Shown here: positions 7,126-10,878 of the stretch, in pieces
How positions within the stretch are numbered: position 1 is the first letter of the stretch
Layout of the letters: every line of letters starts with the position of its first letter
DNA from: a bacterium
GTDB lineage: Bacteria > Bacteroidota > Bacteroidia > Bacteroidales > Bacteroidaceae
DNA: 10,878 nt
Direction: 5' to 3'
Assembly (NCBI GenBank): GCA_004559785.1
Contig: SFXD01000074.1
Coordinates: 1-10,878, forward strand
The notes under the pieces: generated by a model
Database searches by the model: none
What the model was told of the DNA's origin: nothing
Seen by the model: the letters and a program-made list of their open reading frames with translations, nothing else
Made by a program: the position numbers and the translations under genes

Positions 7126-10047
7126 ATGTCAATAGCAAGACTTCTATTATACGCAGCAGCCATGCTCTGCCAGACAACCGCCGCATGGGCGCAACACCAG
7201 CCTGCAGACACCCAGCAGAGGCAAGCACAGGCAGACACCTGCAAGGTGAACGTCAGAGGCGTGGTCTACGAGGGAGAGAAACTGCAGCCCTTAGAGGGTG
7301 TCACCATAAGGCTGCTCGACCCTAAGGGGCAGCTCGTCTCAGGATGCTCCACGCAGGCAAACGGAACTTTCCTCCTCAAGGACGTCCCTTCGGGGACATA
7401 CACGGCAAAGGCGACATACATCGGCTACAAGGAACAGACCTTCTCGCTGACCCTGCCACGCAAGAAAGGCAACCTTAGGGTAGCAGACATCGTGATGCGC
7501 GAGGATGCCACCATGCTCGGGGAAGCCACCGTCGAAGGCAAACTGCCAGAGATGACGGTATCGGACGACACCGTGAGCTACAACGCCGATGCCTTCGCCG
7601 TAGAAGACGGGGCTATGGTGGAGGAACTGGTGAAGAAACTGCCTGGCGTGGAAATAGAGGACGACGGCACGATTAAGTGGAACGGAAAGGAAATAAGCCA
7701 GATACTGGTAGACGGCAAGGAGTTCTTCGGCAACAACCGCGAACTCGTGTTCAAGAACATTCCTGCCGAAACCATCGAGAAAATCAAGGCGTACGAGAAG
7801 AAAAGCGACCACGCACGAATAACGGGAATAGACGACGGCAACGAGAAGACCGTGCTCGACCTCTCGGTGAAGAAGGACAAGAAGCGCGGCACCTTCGGGA
7901 ACGTTTCGGCAGGGGGAGGCACACATGCACGATACCAGGCAAGGACGAACGTCAACGCCTTCCGCGGCGACCAGAAGGTGAGCCTCGTGGGAAACGCTGC
8001 CAACACGGCAGGGGATGGCATGACCGACGAACAGAACACAGGCATCAGCATGAACTGGCAGAACGAGAAGGTGGAACTGAACGGCAGCCTAAACGGACAC
8101 TTCAGGCAGAACAGCCGAGACTCGCGTACGGCAACGCAGAACTTCGAGTCCATCAACGCCGCATTCAGCAACAGCCACAACTGGAGCAGCGGGCACAACA
8201 ACGGCATGTCGTTCCAGTACAAGGTGGAATGGAAGCCAGACACTACGTGGAACATACTCCTACGTCCGGAAGTTAATATCAACGGCGGGCGCAACTCGTC
8301 CGATTCCGAGTCCGCTACGTTCCGCTCCGACCCATACGCCCTCTCCGACGACCCCCTCAGGGACTATGCCGGAATGAGCAGCGAGATAGGGGTCAACCAT
8401 CGCAGGGGCTCAAACGCAGGCTCGTCCGACGGCAACTCCGCCTCGGCTTCCCTGCAGGTCAACAAGAGGCTCGGCAAGCCGGGAAGGAACGTCACGCTCA
8501 ACATTAACGGCGGATACAACCGCGGGCGGAACGACTCCTACAACTACACGCAGACAGACTACTACCGTAAGAAGGCACAGGATGGCAGCGACTCGGTCTA
8601 CCACAAGACCCAGTACAACCATACCCTGGGACGCAACCACAACGTGGGAGCAGGACTTAGCTACAGCGAGCCGCTCACGCCACACGTCTTCCTGCAACTT
8701 TCGTACAGCTACTCATACAGCTTCCGCGACAACAGTCGCGACGTCAGGTCCATTTTCGACCCCTTCAACGACATGCTCGGCATAGACGCATACAACTACA
8801 CGCAATTCCGCGACTCGCCATACGCCATTGCCGACAGGCAGCAGAGCAACCATACTGCCAACCGCTACCACAACCACAACGCAAGGCTGCAGCTCAGGGT
8901 GAACCGCACCAGGTACCAACTCACGGCCGGCATCTCGGCACAGCCGCAGCAGAGCCTCGTCGAATACCAAAAGGGCAAGATAGACACCACCATGAGACGC
9001 TCCGTTGCCAACGTGGCGCCAACACTCAACTTCAGGTACAAGTTCAGCCGGGAAGAACAACTCAACATCAAGTACAACGGCCACTCCGGGCAGCCCAACC
9101 TGATAGACATGATACCCGACACGCTGTCCGATGCCAATCCGCTGAACATCCGGCTGGGAAATGCAGGGCTGAAACCTACCTTCACCCACCAGGCCAGCCT
9201 CGAATACCACAGGGCAGTACCCGACAGGCAGAGGGCATCCAACCTCAACCTACAGTTCAACACCACGCAGAACAGTACCGCCAACCGTACCGAGTACAAC
9301 GACGACACGGGAGGCAGGGTCACCATGCCCGTCAACGTGAACGGCAACTGGAACCTGCGTGGGGACTTTAACTTCAACACGCCTCTCGACACCCGCAAGT
9401 TCTGGCGCATCAACGCCTCCACTGGCGCAGGCATGTCCAACAGGATAGGATTTGTCTACCGCAGCAAGGAAAAGGCCACCCTGAAACGGCGCACACGCAG
9501 CGGAAACCTCTCGCAGAGGCTAAGGCTGACATACAGGCGAGAGTGGGAGTCCAAGTGGAAACTGGAAGCAAACGCAAACGGGTCGTTCAGGTACAATTTC
9601 AACCGCAGCACCAACACCTCCGCCACACGCCTCGACCACCACAACTTCTCATACGGCGGCTCAATACACCTCACCATGCCATGGGGCACGTCCATCGACA
9701 CGGACATCAACGAGCAAAGCCGACGGGGATATGCCGACAAGGCCATGAACACCAACCGCCTGATATGGAACGCTGGCATCTCGCAGAGACTGCTGCCAAG
9801 GCGCAACCTGACCCTGAGCATTCGCGCCGTGGACATCCTCGACCAGAGGGACGACATAAGCCGCAACGTCAGCGCAACGAGCCGCTCCGACACCGAGACC
9901 CAGCTGGTGCGCAGCTACGTGCTCTTCTCAGCCAACCTGCGCTTCGGACGCTTCGGAGGAAAGGCTGGCGGCAGGGCATCCAATGGCACGAAGGCAAGGG
10001 CGGCGGCGAAGGACGGCAGGGCAGCCAGTGGCAGACAGAGACGCTGA
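7126..10047 (+). CDS. Outer-membrane beta-barrel protein, TonB-receptor-like (CarboxypepD_reg, plug, OMP_b-brl_3 type)
   Basis: A 973-residue secreted protein of the large Bacteroidota family related to TonB-dependent receptors; the substrate is unknown. A signal peptide (Arg5, hydrophobic 6-15, AWA-Q with cleavage near 22) fixes the start at 7126, as the next Met (13) would destroy it. Residues 41 to about 125 form a carboxypeptidase-like regulatory beta-sandwich (VRGVVYEGEKLQPLEGVTI...NGTFLLKDVPSGTY). Residues about 135-225 are plug-like: VEELVKKLPGVEI (165-177), QILVDGKEFFGNN (192-204), then IPAETIEKIKAYEKKSDHARITGIDDG. From about 250 to 943 there are alternating aromatic and polar strands of a large barrel, ending LRFGRF. 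The last 30 residues are a basic Gly/Ala/Arg/Lys tail. I see no clear TonB box, no SusD partner follows, and no promoter was found between the upstream terminator and the start. Confidence 0.88.
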   Translation: MSIARLLLYAAAMLCQTTAAWAQHQPADTQQRQAQADTCKVNVRGVVYEGEKLQPLEGVTIRLLDPKGQLVSGCSTQANGTFLLKDVPSGTYTAKATYIGYKEQTFSLTLPRKKGNLRVADIVMREDATMLGEATVEGKLPEMTVSDDTVSYNADAFAVEDGAMVEELVKKLPGVEIEDDGTIKWNGKEISQILVDGKEFFGNNRELVFKNIPAETIEKIKAYEKKSDHARITGIDDGNEKTVLDLSVKKDKKRGTFGNVSAGGGTHARYQARTNVNAFRGDQKVSLVGNAANTAGDGMTDEQNTGISMNWQNEKVELNGSLNGHFRQNSRDSRTATQNFESINAAFSNSHNWSSGHNNGMSFQYKVEWKPDTTWNILLRPEVNINGGRNSSDSESATFRSDPYALSDDPLRDYAGMSSEIGVNHRRGSNAGSSDGNSASASLQVNKRLGKPGRNVTLNINGGYNRGRNDSYNYTQTDYYRKKAQDGSDSVYHKTQYNHTLGRNHNVGAGLSYSEPLTPHVFLQLSYSYSYSFRDNSRDVRSIFDPFNDMLGIDAYNYTQFRDSPYAIADRQQSNHTANRYHNHNARLQLRVNRTRYQLTAGISAQPQQSLVEYQKGKIDTTMRRSVANVAPTLNFRYKFSREEQLNIKYNGHSGQPNLIDMIPDTLSDANPLNIRLGNAGLKPTFTHQASLEYHRAVPDRQRASNLNLQFNTTQNSTANRTEYNDDTGGRVTMPVNVNGNWNLRGDFNFNTPLDTRKFWRINASTGAGMSNRIGFVYRSKEKATLKRRTRSGNLSQRLRLTYRREWESKWKLEANANGSFRYNFNRSTNTSATRLDHHNFSYGGSIHLTMPWGTSIDTDINEQSRRGYADKAMNTNRLIWNAGISQRLLPRRNLTLSIRAVDILDQRDDISRNVSATSRSDTETQLVRSYVLFSANLRFGRFGGKAGGRASNGTKARAAAKDGRAASGRQRR

Positions 10048-10436
10048 CAAAGGTTTGCACTTGCATACAGCACCTATGCAGCCTGCTCTCGCACGACGGA
10101 CTTACTACCCTTTCTGATAAAAATTCCTTTACATCGCAGCGACAAGTCCTTTCCATCCCCACGCACCATCTTCCTGTGCGGAATCAGAATATTATTTTCC
10201 TCGGGAGAGAAAAATTCCTCCCTCGGGAGGGAAGAATATTTTCCACGTGAAGAACACCATACCCTCCCACTTACCTTCCCTTTGTCCCACCCTACCATCC
10301 TGTCTGCATCCTGTTCTTTTGCAAGGAGAAGCCAACAGCATAATGAGAGGTAATCGTAGGCATAGCAAAATTTCCCACTATCACCATGACACCAATAGCC
10401 GATTTTGGAAAGAGTTAAATTTTTAGACGAAAACGC
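10048..10436. other. Intergenic region after the barrel gene
   Basis: AT-richer than the coding flanks and without a convincing gene on either strand. It contains a 6-bp hairpin just after the stop (TGCATA 10062-10067 with TATGCA 10075-10080) and the tandem hairpin element at 10187-10244. I found no tRNA-like or transposase-like sequence. Candidate ORFs here are short and lack family resemblance. Confidence 0.5.
10187..10244. repeat. Tandem hairpin element with CCTCGGGAG repeats
   Basis: CCTCGGGAG occurs at 10199-10207 and 10221-10229, each at the tip of a hairpin. The second hairpin pairs 10214-10223 with 10228-10237 (10 bp, one mismatch, loop CGGG) and can extend by four A-T pairs past a bulged A. 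The pair is bracketed by related direct copies AGAATATTATTTTCC (10186-10200) and AGAATATTTTCC (10233-10244). It could end transcription of the barrel gene, or be a dispersed palindromic repeat; no T-run follows. Confidence 0.6.
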
Positions 10437-10467
10437 TTTGTAGTTCCAAATAAATATGCTAATTTTG
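10437..10467 (+). promoter_or_regulatory. Bacteroidota promoter of the LRR protein gene
   Basis: TTTG at 10437-10440, a 19-base spacer and TAATTTTG at 10460-10467 form a mismatch-free Bacteroidota promoter, with the same spacing and -7 box as the V-ATPase promoter. The predicted start near 10473 leaves a leader of about 210 bases before the LRR gene at 10684, long for this phylum. Confidence 0.75.
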
Positions 10468-10683
10468 CACTTGGTCTTAGCCATGCCTTGCAAGGAGGAG
10501 GAAGAGCCGAAGGCTCAACAGCCCTTAGGGGCAAGAGAGGCAGGCAGGACACATACATAATGGCAAAGGCGTATCTTGCGCTTTGACTTAGGACAGGACT
10601 GGCTCCACGTTCTTTGCATTTGTATGCCAAACAGTCTTTCCATTAACCGCCAGGAGGGAGCCATTGGCAAAAAACATCTTTAT
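10468..10683 (+). promoter_or_regulatory. Long structured leader of the LRR gene
   Basis: About 210 bases between promoter and start codon. Local hairpins are GAGCC-GAA-GGCTC (10504-10516) and GCCC-TTAG-GGGC (10521-10532). Longer-range pairings are TGGCTCC (10600-10606) with GGAGCCA (10657-10663) and TGCCAA (10625-10630) with TTGGCA (10664-10669). These two cross each other, so they would form a pseudoknot or alternative states just before the start. Two tiny ORFs are present: 25 codons from 10483, then MAKAYLAL from 10560, overlapping the first stop as TAATG. I recognise no known riboswitch. A regulatory role is inference. Confidence 0.35.
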
Positions 10684-10878
10684 ATGAAGAGAATATTTAC
10701 TTTAAGATTCATGCTCATCTCCCTCTTTGCAGCCATGGGCATGGCGATGAACGCAGAAATCATTGAATACAGCACCGATGACGGATTCAAATACTACTTG
10801 AAGACAGAGACAAAGATTGCTGCACTATCCAAGTATAGCGGTTCTGCTACGGAAGTCACCATTCCCGAAAGTGTAACA
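10684..10878 (+). CDS. BspA-like leucine-rich-repeat surface protein, 5' end only
   Basis: The first 65 codons of a gene cut by the window edge. A signal peptide is clear: MKRIFTLRF followed by the hydrophobic MLISLFAAMGMAMNA, with likely cleavage near Ala24. The mature start reads YSTDDGFKYYLKTETKIAALSKYSGSATEVTIPESV. The pattern of a short beta-rich entry (description of current value) followed by a TxVTIPESV turn is the start of LRR_5/BspA-type repeats, common in Prevotella and relatives and often involved in adhesion. An in-frame ATG at 10624 would add 20 residues before the signal peptide and is judged unlikely. The gene has its own promoter at 10437-10467. Repeat number and any C-terminal sorting domain lie outside the window. 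Confidence 0.8.
   Translation, partial: MKRIFTLRFMLISLFAAMGMAMNAEIIEYSTDDGFKYYLKTETKIAALSKYSGSATEVTIPESVT

Noticed and set aside
6816..7325. Open frame encoding 16-residue repeats of the type PLNRGTEGVS across the 48-bp array
   Set aside because: It is open only because 48 is a multiple of three. It has no signal, runs through the terminator hairpin at its beginning and into the barrel gene in another frame, and the sequence conserved between units is palindromic DNA rather than codon-like.
7126..10047. SusC-type nutrient importer
   Set aside because: The plug and barrel patterns fit the shorter OMP_b-brl_3 type family, and no SusD-like gene follows; a 636-base gap and an LRR gene come next.
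10415..10630. Minus-strand 71-residue frame in the intergenic region
   Set aside because: It covers the promoter and leader of the LRR gene, resembles no family I know and lacks a plausible start signal.
10468..10683. tRNA or known riboswitch in the leader
   Set aside because: No cloverleaf, CCA end or recognisable riboswitch core could be built from the visible stems.

Overview
The window looks like a chromosomal stretch from a member of the Bacteroidota, most likely a Prevotellaceae species with a fairly GC-rich genome. Four things point that way: two promoters of the Bacteroidota type (TTTG, 19 bases, TAnnTTTG); A-rich starts mostly without Shine-Dalgarno sequences; a CarboxypepD_reg/plug/outer-membrane-barrel protein; and the start of a BspA-like leucine-rich-repeat surface protein. 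This assignment is inference; no rRNA or other marker gene is present.

Left part (1-3584, minus strand): a polysaccharide gene block read leftwards. It holds a Wzx-type flippase (3584-2136), a membrane acyltransferase of family 3 (2085-970) and a family 2 glycosyltransferase (961-104). Gaps are 50 and 8 bases and no internal promoter is visible, so they are probably one transcript. Together they suit assembly, O-acylation and export of a cell-surface glycan (capsule, O-antigen or exopolysaccharide). The block probably continues beyond the left edge.

Middle part (3585-6880, plus strand): a divergent intergenic region with a strong Bacteroidota promoter drives three V/A-type ATPase genes: D (central stalk), I (membrane stator, with the essential Arg) and K (proteolipid ring). 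D and I overlap by ATGA. K follows a 73-base, A-rich leader. A 16-bp hairpin terminator closes the unit. The catalytic A and B subunits and the E subunit are not upstream, where the polysaccharide operon lies instead. The K protein keeps all five positions that bind Na+ in Enterococcus hirae NtpK (one conservatively changed, Thr to Ser), so the motor may be sodium-coupled.

Right part (6881-10878, plus strand): an array of four 48-bp repeats, each with a CCCCCT/AGGGGG hairpin, lies directly before a 973-residue outer-membrane beta-barrel protein with a signal peptide, a carboxypeptidase-like regulatory domain and a TonB-receptor-like plug. A 636-base gap follows, with tandem hairpins, a second strong promoter and a leader of about 210 bases with tiny ORFs. 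The window ends in the first 65 codons of a secreted LRR protein.

I found no clear new defence system, CRISPR array, transposase, tRNA or rRNA. The most interesting points are the 48-bp repeat array, the A/B-less V-ATPase operon with a predicted sodium-binding ring, and the structured leader of the LRR gene.
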